Shown here: piece by piece, positions 1 through 8,288 of the stretch | How the letters are laid out: every line of letters starts with the position of its first letter | How positions within the stretch are numbered: the stretch's first letter is position 1 | Program-made: the position numbers and the translations under genes | Notes under the pieces: generated by a model | Told to the model about the DNA's origin: nothing | What the model saw: the letters and a program-made list of their open reading frames with translations, nothing else | Databases searched by the model: none | Source of the DNA: Pantoea latae | Lineage (GTDB): Bacteria > Pseudomonadota > Gammaproteobacteria > Enterobacterales > Enterobacteriaceae | Length of the DNA: 64,000 nt | Reading direction: 5' to 3' | NCBI RefSeq assembly: GCF_002077695.1 | Contig: NZ_MWUE01000025.1 | Location: 1-64,000 of the forward strand

Positions 1-119
1 GCCTGGCGGCACTAGCGCGGCGGTCCCACCTGACCCCATGCCGAACTCAGAAGTGAAACGCCGTAGCGCCGATGGTAGTGTGGGGTCTCCCCATGCGAGA
101 GTAGGGAACTGCCAGGCAT
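1..119 (+). rRNA. rrf: 5S ribosomal RNA, 5' end cut by the window edge
   Basis: The sequence matches the enterobacterial 5S rRNA almost base for base. It begins GCCTGGCGGC and ends GCCAGGCAT, which pair to form the terminal helix I. The usual 120-nt gene starts with one more U, so probably one base is missing at the window edge. It marks the distal end of an rRNA operon whose 16S and 23S genes lie to the left. In E. coli the yhdWXYZ operon likewise lies next to the end of rrnD. Confidence 0.97.
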
Positions 120-129
120 CAAACAAGAG

Positions 130-160
130 AAAGCCCTTTGCGAAAGCAAAGGGCTTTTTT
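130..160 (+). terminator. Rho-independent terminator of the rRNA operon
   Basis: A 12-bp perfect stem (130-141 with 146-157) closes a GAAA tetraloop. The 3' arm ends in a run of six T. It lies just after the 5S gene and is a classical strong rrn terminator. Confidence 0.93.
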
Positions 161-188
161 CTTTGCTGCGATCGCCCCTGAGAGCGAT

Positions 189-213
189 AAAAAACCCCGG
201 AACCAGTCCGGGG
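189..213 (-). terminator. Terminator after yhdZ
   Basis: Read on the minus strand, a CCCCGG/CCGGGG stem (208-213 with 195-200, 7-base loop) is followed by six T. It lies 20 bases beyond the yhdZ stop codon and ends the yhdWXYZ operon. It faces the rrn terminator, so the two convergent units are insulated. Confidence 0.85.
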
Positions 214-233
214 CGTTGCGCCAGAAGCGAGCG

Positions 234-992
234 TTAGTGAATAACCTGCGACAGAAAGGCGCGCGTGCGCTCTGACGTTGGGTTAGAGAAGAAGGTTTGC
301 GGCGGCGCCATCTCGACGATCTCGCCGCGATCCATAAAGATCACGCGGTCAGCCACGGTGCGAGCAAAGCCCATCTCATGCGTAACGCACAGCATCGTCA
401 TGCCATCCTCTGCCAGTCCAATCATAGTATCCAGCACCTCTTTGACCATTTCCGGATCCAGCGCCGAGGTGGGTTCATCAAACAGCATAATTTTCGGCTT
501 CATACAGAGCGAACGGGCAATGGCCACGCGCTGCTGCTGTCCGCCAGAGAGCTGGCCCGGAAACTTATGCGCATGCTCCGCAATGCGCACGCGTTCCAGA
601 TAGTGCATCGCCAGCGCCTCCGCCTCTTTTTTAGAGGTCTTGCGCACCCAGATGGGCGCCAGCGTGCAGTTCTGTAAAACCGTCAGATGCGGGAACAGAT
701 TGAAATGCTGAAACACCATGCCGACTTCAGTACGAACGCGCTCAATATTGCGCACATCATCATTCAGATGAATGCCGTCAACCACGATACGCCCTTGCTG
801 ATGCTCTTCCAGATGGTTGATACAGCGGATCGTGGTGGATTTGCCGGAGCCGGAAGGTCCACAGAGTACGATACGCTCGCGCGGTTTGACCTGCAGATTG
901 ATATCCTTCAGAACATGGAATTGCCCATACCATTTGTTCACGTTCTCGAGCGAAATCATTAAAGCTGAATCGTGATGCGAATGTTGTGTCAT
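234..992 (-). CDS. yhdZ: Polar amino-acid ABC transporter, ATP-binding subunit YhdZ (AapP type)
   Basis: This is the cytoplasmic ATPase that powers the importer encoded by yhdW, yhdX and yhdY. The 252 residues carry Walker [10 protein letters not shown] at about 45-53, the LSGGQQQR signature and Walker B with DEPTSALDP, then the switch histidine in CVTHEMG. The length equals E. coli YhdZ. A GAGG element precedes the ATG at 992; an internal Met12 is a less likely start. It is the last gene of the operon, 8 bases after yhdY, and a terminator follows. The AapJQMP family imports polar and general L-amino acids; the exact substrate here is not visible. Confidence 0.95.
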   Translation of the reverse strand: MTQHSHHDSALMISLENVNKWYGQFHVLKDINLQVKPRERIVLCGPSGSGKSTTIRCINHLEEHQQGRIVVDGIHLNDDVRNIERVRTEVGMVFQHFNLFPHLTVLQNCTLAPIWVRKTSKKEAEALAMHYLERVRIAEHAHKFPGQLSGGQQQRVAIARSLCMKPKIMLFDEPTSALDPEMVKEVLDTMIGLAEDGMTMLCVTHEMGFARTVADRVIFMDRGEIVEMAPPQTFFSNPTSERTRAFLSQVIH

Positions 993-1000
993 GAAAAACC

Positions 1001-2107
1001 TCAGTGCGATTTACGCCCGGTGTGAAAGCGCTTCTCCAGATGCTGGCTATAGCGCGACATGCTAAAACAGAAGATCCAGTAGACCAGCGCGGCAAAGACA
1101 TAGCCTTCCGTCGACATGCCCAACCAGGCGGGATCGACGGTGGCCTGCTGCACGCTGCTGAACAGATCGAAAAGGCCGATAATGATCACCAGGCTGGTAT
1201 CTTTAAACAGCGCGATAATGGTATTGACCAGCCCAGGAATGGTGAGCTTCAGCGCCTGCGGCAAAATCACCAGCAGCTGGGTTTTCCAGTAGCCGAGCGC
1301 CAGCGATTCCGCCGCTTCATACTGCCCTTTCGGCAGCGCCTGCAAACCACCGCGCACCACTTCGGCAACATAGGCCGACTGGAACAAAATCACCCCGACC
1401 AGCGCGCGCACCAGCTTATCGATAGTGGTGCCTTCCGACATAAACAGCGGCAGCATCACCGAAGACATAAACAGCACGGTAATCAGCGGCACACCGCGCC
1501 AGAACTCGATAAAAATTATCGACAGCGTGCGCACCACCGGCATACGCGAGCGGCGTCCCAGCGCCAGCAGAATGCCGAGCGGCAGCGCGCCGGCGATGCC
1601 GACCGCGGCAATAATCAGCGTTAAGGTCAGCCCGCCCCATTGACGCGTCTCGACCCGCTCCAGCCCAAAAAGGCCGCCATACATCAGCAGCCAGACGGTG
1701 AGGGGATAGATCAGCGCCCAACAGGCGATATAGCGGCCGCGGTACGGCAGCGATTTAATAAACATCGGGATAAGAGAGGCTATCCCCAGCACCAGCGCCA
1801 GGTTAATGCGCCAGCGCAGCTCATGCGGATAGAGGCCATACATAAACTGGCCGAAACGCGCATGGATAAACACCCAGCAGGCGCCCTCTTTGGTGCAGTC
1901 GGCGCGCGTCTCACCAATCCAGTTCGCCTGAAACACCAGCCACTCCAGCGCGGGCGGGATCACCTGCCACATCAACCAGAGGCAGAACAGCGTCAGCAGC
2001 GTGTTGAACCAGCTGGAGAAGAGGTTCTTTCGCGCCCAGCCCCAGGCGCGGCTCAGCGGCGTGGTGGCGACCGGCGGGGTTTCATGTGTGGTCACAGACA
2101 TCGTCAT
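1001..2107 (-). CDS. yhdY: Polar amino-acid ABC transporter permease YhdY (AapM type)
   Basis: An inner-membrane permease of 368 residues in the HisM/AapM family. Membrane segments are spread over the whole length, and the EAA coupling loop ([13 protein letters not shown], near 265) contacts the ATPase. The N-terminal part holds two extra membrane segments around a periplasmic loop with two cysteines (DCTKEGAC), as in long AapM-type permeases. It starts 9 bases after the yhdX stop codon and is co-transcribed with it. YhdX and YhdY are expected to form the heterodimeric channel. Confidence 0.94.
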   Translation of the reverse strand: MTMSVTTHETPPVATTPLSRAWGWARKNLFSSWFNTLLTLFCLWLMWQVIPPALEWLVFQANWIGETRADCTKEGACWVFIHARFGQFMYGLYPHELRWRINLALVLGIASLIPMFIKSLPYRGRYIACWALIYPLTVWLLMYGGLFGLERVETRQWGGLTLTLIIAAVGIAGALPLGILLALGRRSRMPVVRTLSIIFIEFWRGVPLITVLFMSSVMLPLFMSEGTTIDKLVRALVGVILFQSAYVAEVVRGGLQALPKGQYEAAESLALGYWKTQLLVILPQALKLTIPGLVNTIIALFKDTSLVIIIGLFDLFSSVQQATVDPAWLGMSTEGYVFAALVYWIFCFSMSRYSQHLEKRFHTGRKSH

Positions 2108-2116
2108 CCCGTTCTC

Positions 2117-3295
2117 TTAGCGCTCAACCAGCGCAATTTTGCGGTTATAAATATTCATCAACAGGGAAATCACCAGGCTAATCACCAGGTAAACGCCCAT
2201 GGTGATGGCGATGGTTTCGATCGCCTGGCCCGTCTGATTCAGCACCGTACCGGCAAATAGCGATACCATATCGGGGTAGCCGATAGCGGCGGCCAGCGAG
2301 GAGTTTTTCACGATGTTGAGATACTGGCTGGTCAGCGGCGGGATAATGACGCGCATCGCCTGCGGAATAATGACCTGGCGCAGCGTCACCGGATTAGGCA
2401 ATCCCAGCGAGCGCGCGGCCTCATGCTGGCCGTGCGGCACGGACTGAATGCCGGCACGGATCACCTCGGCGATAAACGAAGAGGTATAGACCGAAAGCGC
2501 CAGCGTCAGCGCCGCCAGTTCAGGGATCATGACGAAGCCGCCGCGGAAGTTGAAGCCGCGCAGCGTCGGCACATCCCAGTGAGTGGCGGCGCCGAAAGCA
2601 AGATGCGCCACCGCGGGAAACAGCAGCAGCATGGCGAGAGCGGCGGGCCAGGTCCGACGCAGCTGGCCGGTCTTGAGCTGGTATTTGCGATGATAGCGGA
2701 ACAGCGCATAGCTGCCTGCGGCGGCCAACGCCAGCGCGATAACAAACGGCCAGGAGCCAGGCGCATACTGCGGCCAGGGCACATAGAGGCCGCGGTTGCT
2801 GACGAAGGCGAGATCGAAGGCGCTGAGCGCCTGCCGCGGGCCAGGGAGGTTACGCAGCACCGCGAAGTACCAGAAGAAGATCTGCAGCAGCGGCGGAATA
2901 TTGCGGAACGTTTCGATGTAGATCGTCGAGAGTTTGCGCAGCAGCCAGTTATCCGACAGACGCGCCAGGCCGATGAAAAATCCCAGCAGCGAAGCGAAAA
3001 CGATACAGAGCGCAGAGACCAGCAGCGTGTTGGTCAGGCCGACCAGAAACACGCGCGCATAGGTATCGCCTTCGGTGTAGTCGATCAGATGCTGAACGAT
3101 GCCGAAACCAGCGCTGCGCTCAAGAAAACCAAATCCGGACGTAATGCCGCGGCTGGCAAGGTTAATGACCGTGTTGTGGATCAGATAACCCACCACGATA
3201 AACACTGCGACGACGGCGATAATCTGGTAAAGCCAGGCGCGAACCGCGGGATTACCGAATGAAATGTCCCTTTTCACGCTTGGGCGTTGTGACAT
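2117..3295 (-). CDS. yhdX: Polar amino-acid ABC transporter permease YhdX (AapQ type)
   Basis: The second inner-membrane permease of the amino-acid importer (392 residues, AapQ type). A membrane segment near 20-40 is followed by a periplasmic stretch. The typical permease core contains TLLVSALCIVFA and the EAA loop EAARSLGLPNPVTLRQ in the last third. It lies between yhdW and yhdY. A strong hairpin without a T-tract sits in the 67-base gap from yhdW, so expression may be lower than that of the binding protein. Homology to E. coli YhdX is judged from the residues and the gene order. Confidence 0.94.
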   Translation of the reverse strand: MSQRPSVKRDISFGNPAVRAWLYQIIAVVAVFIVVGYLIHNTVINLASRGITSGFGFLERSAGFGIVQHLIDYTEGDTYARVFLVGLTNTLLVSALCIVFASLLGFFIGLARLSDNWLLRKLSTIYIETFRNIPPLLQIFFWYFAVLRNLPGPRQALSAFDLAFVSNRGLYVPWPQYAPGSWPFVIALALAAAGSYALFRYHRKYQLKTGQLRRTWPAALAMLLLFPAVAHLAFGAATHWDVPTLRGFNFRGGFVMIPELAALTLALSVYTSSFIAEVIRAGIQSVPHGQHEAARSLGLPNPVTLRQVIIPQAMRVIIPPLTSQYLNIVKNSSLAAAIGYPDMVSLFAGTVLNQTGQAIETIAITMGVYLVISLVISLLMNIYNRKIALVER

Positions 3296-3324
3296 GTTGA
3301 AACCTCAGAGACAAAGCGCAGGCA

Positions 3325-3347
3325 GGACGCCGCACGGTGCGGCGTCC
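3325..3347 (-). other. Intercistronic hairpin between yhdW and yhdX
   Basis: A perfect 10-bp GC-rich stem (3325-3334 with 3338-3347) closes a 3-base loop between the binding-protein gene and the first permease gene. There is no T-run on either side, so it is unlikely to be a full terminator. Such structures in ABC operons often protect the upstream mRNA from 3' exonucleases, giving more binding protein than permease. That role is inferred here. Confidence 0.6.
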
Positions 3348-3362
3348 CGTGAACAGGGATAG

Positions 3363-4388
3363 TTAGCGGACCGGCGGGGCGTACTGAATGCCGCCCTGAT
3401 TCCACAGCGCGTTCTGGCCGCGCGCGATTTTCAGCGCGCTGTCTTTGCCCACGTTGCGGTCGAACACTTCCTGATAGTTACCAACCTGCTTAATGATGTT
3501 GAAAGCCCACTTATTATCGAGCTTCAGGTCTTTGCCGAAGTCGCCTTCCGCGCCTAACAGATGCGCCATATCCGGCGTGGTGGGTTTGGCAGTCATCTGA
3601 TCGACGTTCTTCGAGTTAATGCCCATCTCTTCAGCGTTCAGCATGGCGTAGAGCGACCACTTAACGATGGTGAACCAGTCATCGTCACCGCGACGCACAA
3701 CCGGACCCAGCGGCTCTTTCGAGATCACTTCCGGCAGCACGATAAACTCATCCGGCTTGCCAAGTTTGATGCGCAGCGCATAGAGCTGAGACTGGTCAGA
3801 CGCCAGGGTATCGCAGCGTCCGCTGTCGAGCGCTTTAGCGGACTCGTCAGAGCGGTCGAAAGTCACCGGGGTGTACTGCATTTTGTTGGCTTTGAAAAAG
3901 TCCGCCACGTTCAGCTCGGTATCGGTACCCGCCTGGATACAGACGGTTGCGCCGTCCAGCTCTTTCGCGCTCTTCAGGCCCGCTTTCTGATGGGTCAAAA
4001 AGCCGATGCCGTCGTAGTAGTTGACGCCGGCGAACAGGAAGCCCATTCCGCCGTCGCGCGAAGAGGTCCAGGTGGTGTTGCGCGACAGGATATCCACTTC
4101 GCCTGACTGCAGGGCGGTAAAACGCTCTTTAGCGGTCAGCGGCGTGTATTTAACCTTGCTGGCGTCGCCGAAAACGGCGGCGGCGGCCGCGCGGCAGACA
4201 TCTACGTCGATGCCGGAGAACTTGCCGCTGGCGTCGGCATAAGAGAAGCCCGGCAGCCCATCGCTGATCCCGCACTGCACGAAACCTTTCTTCTTAATCG
4301 CATCCAGCGTGGTGCCGGCGTGCGCCTGCTGGGTAACCGCGAAAAGCGCAGCGGCGGCGACCAACGTAGAGAGCATCATCTTTTTCAT
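3363..4388 (-). CDS. yhdW: Periplasmic amino-acid-binding protein YhdW (AapJ type)
   Basis: The solute-binding protein of the importer (341 residues). It has a Sec signal peptide of about 24 residues ending AHA before GTTLDAIKKK. The mature part is a type II periplasmic binding fold (SBP_bac_3) with the family features GISDGLPGFSYAD, GIDVDVCRAAAAA and, further on, GATVCIQAGTDTE. It captures the amino acid and delivers it to YhdXY. It is the first gene of the operon; AGGA precedes the ATG. A sigma-54 promoter at 4483-4498 suggests control by nitrogen limitation, as reported for the E. coli operon. Confidence 0.95.
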   Translation of the reverse strand: MKKMMLSTLVAAAALFAVTQQAHAGTTLDAIKKKGFVQCGISDGLPGFSYADASGKFSGIDVDVCRAAAAAVFGDASKVKYTPLTAKERFTALQSGEVDILSRNTTWTSSRDGGMGFLFAGVNYYDGIGFLTHQKAGLKSAKELDGATVCIQAGTDTELNVADFFKANKMQYTPVTFDRSDESAKALDSGRCDTLASDQSQLYALRIKLGKPDEFIVLPEVISKEPLGPVVRRGDDDWFTIVKWSLYAMLNAEEMGINSKNVDQMTAKPTTPDMAHLLGAEGDFGKDLKLDNKWAFNIIKQVGNYQEVFDRNVGKDSALKIARGQNALWNQGGIQYAPPVR

Positions 4389-4482
4389 AAAGGATCCTGT
4401 GTGGCGTAACTATATTGTTATGTTTGATGCGCGCTTTGCCGCGCGCTATGGCCTGTCTGTGGCGGTCAGCCACGCATAGCTC

Positions 4483-4498
4483 TGCAAAGCCAATGCCA
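4483..4498 (-). promoter_or_regulatory. Sigma-54 (RpoN) promoter of yhdWXYZ
   Basis: On the minus strand the bases read TGGCATTGGCTTTGCA, against the consensus TGGCAC-N5-TTGCA. The invariant GG and GC and their spacing are exact, with one mismatch (C to T). Transcription would start near 4472, leaving a leader of about 84 nt before yhdW. A partial NtrC-like site lies upstream (4572-4589, GCACC and GCA half-elements about right for TGCACC-N5-GGTGCA). E. coli yhdWXYZ is known as an NtrC/sigma-54 target. Confidence 0.7.
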
Positions 4499-4881
4499 GG
4501 TTTGCAGAAACTCGAGTGGGCTGGAAAGATCTCTTATTATTCTGAAGAATTGGGAAAGCAGCGTTACTATCGCGCACCAAAAGCAAGCAAAGCGAGTCGC
4601 CCCGATCACATTTAGTGCAAATAGTTTCACTATATGGAAGCAATGTGAGCCAAAGCTCAGGAAAGAATGTATGCAGGGATGGCGTTACGTTTTTCGCCAA
4701 CGCAGATCACTGGCTGGCGTCAGCACGCGGGTTGTGGAGCAGCGGGCGAAAAAGAGAGCGGGCCATCAGGCAGGCGAAATTGTCGAAACGCAGGCGATTT
4801 TCACCTGCGCGATTGCAACGAAGGTTACCATTTGCGTGCGAGTTGTTTCATTGATTCATGCGTTATTGTGAAACGCTGCAC

Positions 4882-4912
4882 AAATAAAAACGCCAGCACT
4901 CAGGCTGGCGTC
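4882..4912 (-). terminator. Terminator of the dusB-fis operon
   Basis: A 7-bp perfect stem CGCCAGC/GCTGGCG (4891-4897 with 4904-4910) with a 6-base loop. On the minus strand it is followed by TTTTTATTTG. It begins about 20 bases after the fis stop codon. Confidence 0.88.
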
Positions 4913-4933
4913 ATTTACCGCATCAACTAAAAA

Positions 4934-5230
4934 TCAGTTCATGCCGTATTTTTTCAGTTTCTTACGCAGAGTACCACGGTTGATACCCATCATCAGCGCA
5001 GCACGGGTCTGGTTGCCACGGGTATACTGCATCACCATGTCCAACAGTGGCTGCTCGACTTCAGCCAGTACCAGCTCATAGAGGTCATTCACATCCTGAC
5101 CATTCAGTTGAGCAAAATAGTTCTTCAGTGCCTGTTTAACCGAATCACGCAGAGGCTTTTGCGTCACCTGATCCTGTGAGTTAACGGTAGAAACGGTCAG
5201 TACGTCAGAATTTACGCGTTGTTCGAACAT
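4934..5230 (-). CDS. fis: DNA-binding protein Fis
   Basis: Nucleoid protein and factor for inversion stimulation (98 residues). It bends DNA, activates rRNA and tRNA promoters and represses its own promoter. The sequence appears identical, or nearly so, to E. coli Fis. It has an N-terminal beta-hairpin arm ([16 protein letters not shown]), a dimerising helical core and a C-terminal helix-turn-helix ending with the basic [14 protein letters not shown]. It lies 24 bases after dusB and is transcribed from the promoter upstream of dusB, as in E. coli. Confidence 0.99.
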
Positions 5231-5254
5231 AGTTCTTTCAGCTCTTTATTTCGT

Positions 5255-6220
5255 TTACGCAAGATTTTCGAAGTATGCCTCCAACGCCTCCAGCTGTTCG
5301 CTGGCATCCTCTATGGCGTTGAATGTGCGCCGAAACTGGTCATTAGGGGCATGTTCCTGCAAATACCAGGAGACGTGCTTTCGCGCTATACGGTATCCCT
5401 TGCCTGGACCATAAAAGTCGTGCAGCTCACGTATATGCGCAACGAGCATACGCTTCACCTCTGCCAGCGGCAGCGGCGCAAGCAGCTCCCCAGTGTCCAG
5501 ATAATGCTGGATTTCCCGGAAGATCCACGGTCTTCCCTGAGCCGCGCGGCCTACCATCAGGGCATCTGCCCCCGTATAGTCAAGCACGGCTCTGGCTTTA
5601 TGCGGGTCAGTTATGTCGCCATTCGCGATAACGGGAATGGTGACACTCTGCTTAACTGTCCGAATGCTGTCGTATTCAGCTTCCCCGTTGAACAGGCAGG
5701 CACGAGTGCGTCCATGTATCGTCAGGGCCTGAACGCCACAGCGTTCAGCCAATTGGGCAATCTCTACACAGTTACGGTTTTCCGGATCCCAGCCGGTGCG
5801 AATCTTCAGCGTAACGGGCACATCCACTGCGTTAACCACGGCGCTGAGAATAGACTTCACCAGGTCGGGATACTGCAGCAGCGCTGAGCCTGCCATCTTA
5901 CGATTCACTTTTTTCGCCGGGCAGCCCATGTTGATATCGATGATCTGCGCGCCAGACGCCACGTTAATGCGCGCGGCGGCCGCCATATCATCAGGATCGC
6001 AACCTGCAATCTGCACGGCACGAATGCCGGGTTCGTCACTGTGCACCATACGCAAACGCGATTTGTCGCTGGCCCAGACTTCTGGGTTAGACGACAGCAT
6101 CTCGGAGACCGCCATGCCGGCGCCGTTCTCAAAACAGAGAGTGCGGAATGGCTTATCGGTGATCCCGGCCATCGGCGCAGCAATGAGTCGATTACGAAGC
6201 TGGTGGTGTCCAATGCGCAT
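5255..6220 (-). CDS. dusB: tRNA-dihydrouridine synthase B
   Basis: A flavin-dependent reductase that converts uridine to dihydrouridine in tRNA (U17 in E. coli). Starting at the ATG at 6220 ([10 protein letters not shown]) gives 321 residues, the E. coli length. A longer frame to 6268 would add 16 residues that cover the promoter. The N-terminal TIM barrel has APMAGITD for FMN and the catalytic cysteine in NMGCPAKK at about 100. A C-terminal helical tRNA-binding domain follows ([16 protein letters not shown]). It is the first gene of the dusB-fis operon. Confidence 0.97.
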   Translation of the reverse strand: MRIGHHQLRNRLIAAPMAGITDKPFRTLCFENGAGMAVSEMLSSNPEVWASDKSRLRMVHSDEPGIRAVQIAGCDPDDMAAAARINVASGAQIIDINMGCPAKKVNRKMAGSALLQYPDLVKSILSAVVNAVDVPVTLKIRTGWDPENRNCVEIAQLAERCGVQALTIHGRTRACLFNGEAEYDSIRTVKQSVTIPVIANGDITDPHKARAVLDYTGADALMVGRAAQGRPWIFREIQHYLDTGELLAPLPLAEVKRMLVAHIRELHDFYGPGKGYRIARKHVSWYLQEHAPNDQFRRTFNAIEDASEQLEALEAYFENLA

Positions 6221-6249
6221 GAAGAAGAAGTGACCGTAACTGTTCGCAA

Positions 6250-6301
6250 GGCGGCGTATATTACGCATTTTTTAAGGAAGATGAAAGGCCAAACTTTGAA
6301 C
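6250..6301 (-). promoter_or_regulatory. dusB-fis promoter with an overlapping Fis site
   Basis: On the minus strand, -35 TTTCAT (6281-6286) and -10 TAATAT (6258-6263) are 17 bp apart. A GC-rich discriminator (ACGCCGCC) follows, the hallmark of stringent, growth-rate-controlled promoters. Transcription would start near 6250, about 30 nt before dusB. A 15-bp element at 6287-6301 fits the Fis consensus GNTYAAWWWTTRANC at 13 of 15 positions. It is centred about 44 bp upstream of the start, close to the autoregulatory Fis site II of E. coli. Confidence 0.8.
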
Positions 6302-6531
6302 AATCCGCCGTTAAAGACGTGATGAAGCCGGTCAAAGCGCGTGCAATTTTTTAAATATCCTGTAAATTCAATTAATTAAAAAAATACGCTGAAATTGTGA
6401 GCAAAAATTTTTCTCAAAACAGGCGCTGAATCACAACATAAAAAGCGCCACATCAGGTAATTAGCCAGAGATATGGCGGCAGATTGGCTATTAATTATAC
6501 AAATATGATTACGCCCAGCAGGTAACCAATC
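6302..6531. promoter_or_regulatory. AT-rich upstream region of dusB-fis with further Fis-like sites
   Basis: This gene-free stretch separates the carbonic anhydrase from the fis promoter. It is strongly AT-rich around 6350-6385. Overlapping Fis-like elements lie at 6388-6402 (13 of 15 to GNTYAAWWWTTRANC) and next to it at 6399-6413. They could bind additional Fis dimers far upstream of the promoter. No coding region was seen. Confidence 0.45.
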
Positions 6532-7269
6532 CTATTCAACTACCACACGACCATGCAGCGGCTGCAAGGGACGATTGTTGCTCGACTTCAGCGCCTGCTG
6601 GAAAACAGCGAGCTGCGCCGCCGACAGCTGCACCGGCTGCTTCATCACCAGCCAGCGCAATCCTTCGGTACAGGGCGGGGTCGTCAGCGATCCGCTAAAG
6701 CGATAGTAGTGGCGATCCTGCGGAAACAGCGGGCGCAAATCGACCGGCCTGTTTAACACCACCGGACGATTCTGCTGCGCGGGAAGGGCCGCCAGCAACC
6801 CGGTCAACGCCGGGTTCTCCGCGCCCCTCTCAAACATCACCGCTACGACCGCCAGCTCGCCTGCCGCATTTTGATGCACGAAGTGCGCTTCAAGGGGAAA
6901 GGCGCGGCCGGCAATGCGGTTCTCGCTCGGCGTATGAAAATGGTATTGCCTGAGAGAGTAGGTTTCGCCATCGAGCTGGAAGTCATCTTCGTCATCGACC
7001 GTGACCTGAAGCGTATGGCCGTTGTTAACCAGCATTTCGGCGGCGGCATGAAATTCCAGAGCGAGCGGCGGCAAATGACCGTCAACAGGATGGCGTATAT
7101 CTATTGGCGACTGAAACTGTCCGTTATGGCAGGTGTGATACTCAGCGGCCAGTTCACCCCAGTGTTCAGGGCCCGCCTGGCCTTCATAACTCCAGTGCGG
7201 CGCAGAGGCGCAGACGGGAGAGAGAGGCGCGAACGCGGCCAGGCAGCTTAACAGCAGCGATCTTCTCAT
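6532..7269 (-). CDS. Periplasmic alpha-class carbonic anhydrase
   Basis: A zinc enzyme that interconverts CO2 and bicarbonate, exported to the periplasm. From the ATG at 7269 it has 245 residues; a TTG four codons upstream is less likely. A signal peptide of roughly 22 residues precedes HWSYEG, the usual alpha-CA opening. FQSPIDI, the zinc ligands in QYHFHTPSEN (His110 and His112) and EAHFVH (His129), and the SLTTPPCTEGLRW motif identify the family. Both cysteines that form the usual disulfide are present. It sits between prmA and dusB, which are adjacent in E. coli, and has no obvious partner gene. Confidence 0.93.
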   Translation of the reverse strand: MRRSLLLSCLAAFAPLSPVCASAPHWSYEGQAGPEHWGELAAEYHTCHNGQFQSPIDIRHPVDGHLPPLALEFHAAAEMLVNNGHTLQVTVDDEDDFQLDGETYSLRQYHFHTPSENRIAGRAFPLEAHFVHQNAAGELAVVAVMFERGAENPALTGLLAALPAQQNRPVVLNRPVDLRPLFPQDRHYYRFSGSLTTPPCTEGLRWLVMKQPVQLSAAQLAVFQQALKSSNNRPLQPLHGRVVVE

Positions 7270-7343
7270 TATCTGACTCAAAAAAGTGAAGGGGATCAGA
7301 TAATAAGCATCGGTCAGACAGAGAAAGTTTGCGGCTGGACAAA

Positions 7344-7370
7344 GCGGGCGCAGAATTGTACTGCGCCCGC
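7344..7370 (-). terminator. Hairpin after prmA
   Basis: A perfect 10-bp GC-rich stem (7344-7353 with 7361-7370) with a 7-base loop lies 25 bases beyond the prmA stop codon. The T-run on the minus strand is short (CTTTG), so termination may be partial. It separates prmA from the carbonic anhydrase gene. Confidence 0.65.
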
Positions 7371-7395
7371 ATTTATCGTCAAACAGCGGAGAGCG

Positions 7396-8277
7396 TTAGC
7401 GGCGTACGCCGGTAATGCGGCACCACTCCTCTTTTTCCGCCACCGCATCCAGCTCGAAGCGATCGGCATAGGCCTCGCACACGCCTTCCGCCTGGCTGGC
7501 CAGCACGCCGGAAAGTCCCAGATGGCCGCCAGCTTTTGGCAGCACGCCGATCAGCGGCGCCAGCTCGCGCAGCGGGCCGGCGAGAATATTGGCGACCACC
7601 ACGTCAGCCTGCAGATCCGCCGGCTGCTGATGCGGCAGATAGAGCGACAGGCGATCGGCGACGCCGTTGCGCTCCGCGTTGTCGCGGCTGGCCTGGATCG
7701 CCTGCGGATCGATATCGATGCCGATCGCCTGCGCCGCGCCCAGCTTGAGCGCCGCAATCGCCAGGATGCCGGATCCGCAGCCGAAATCGATTACCGTTTT
7801 GCCCACCAGATCCAGCCCGTCCAGCCAGCTGAGGCAGAGCGAGGTGGTCGGGTGGGTGCCGGTGCCGAACGCCAGTCCAGGGTCGAGCATGACGTTAACG
7901 GCGTTGGGATCCGGCACGTCGCGCCAGCTCGGACAGATCCACAGCCGCTCGCCGAAGCGCATCGGGTGGAAGTTATCCATCCATTCGCGCTCCCAGTCTT
8001 TATCTTCGATCTGTTCGATCTTGTGGTGGAAGTCGGATCCCAGCAGCGGATGCTGGCTCAGCACCGCCACCACCTCGTCCATCTCGGTTTCCGCGTCGAA
8101 CAGGCCGATGACGTCGGTATCGCCCCACAGGCGGGTTTCGCCCGGCAACGGCTCATAGACCGGATTGTCGTGGGTATCCTGAAAGGTCACCGAGACCGCG
8201 CCGCTCTCTATCAGCGCATCGCTGAGGGTTTCGGCGTGCTCGCCGGTGCTGTTAATTTTGATTTGAATCCATGGCAT
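7396..8277 (-). CDS. prmA: Ribosomal protein L11 methyltransferase
   Basis: A SAM-dependent enzyme that trimethylates several amino groups of ribosomal protein L11. The 293 residues equal the E. coli length. An N-terminal L11-recognition domain (to about 60) is joined to a class I methyltransferase domain. That domain shows [14 protein letters not shown], the SAM-binding [18 protein letters not shown] and [11 protein letters not shown]. It follows panF by 11 bases, so the three genes yhdT-panF-prmA probably form one transcript. In E. coli prmA leads into dusB-fis; here a hairpin and the carbonic anhydrase gene intervene. Confidence 0.97.
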   Translation of the reverse strand: MPWIQIKINSTGEHAETLSDALIESGAVSVTFQDTHDNPVYEPLPGETRLWGDTDVIGLFDAETEMDEVVAVLSQHPLLGSDFHHKIEQIEDKDWEREWMDNFHPMRFGERLWICPSWRDVPDPNAVNVMLDPGLAFGTGTHPTTSLCLSWLDGLDLVGKTVIDFGCGSGILAIAALKLGAAQAIGIDIDPQAIQASRDNAERNGVADRLSLYLPHQQPADLQADVVVANILAGPLRELAPLIGVLPKAGGHLGLSGVLASQAEGVCEAYADRFELDAVAEKEEWCRITGVRR

Positions 8278-8288
8278 AGCGTTTCTCT

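Larger units (their letters stand above)
4389..4933. other. 545-bp intergenic region between yhdW and fis
   Basis: The left part holds the sigma-54 promoter of yhdW, and the right end holds the fis terminator. In between (about 4600-4880) I see no gene with a convincing ribosome site, composition or family match; the short open frames here look like chance. In E. coli this interval carries yhdJ, yhdU, acrS, acrEF and yhdV. None of these is present. Confidence 0.7.

Noticed and set aside
4446-4700. 84-codon minus-strand frame upstream of yhdW
   Set aside because: It covers the sigma-54 promoter region, has no Shine-Dalgarno and resembles nothing known to me.
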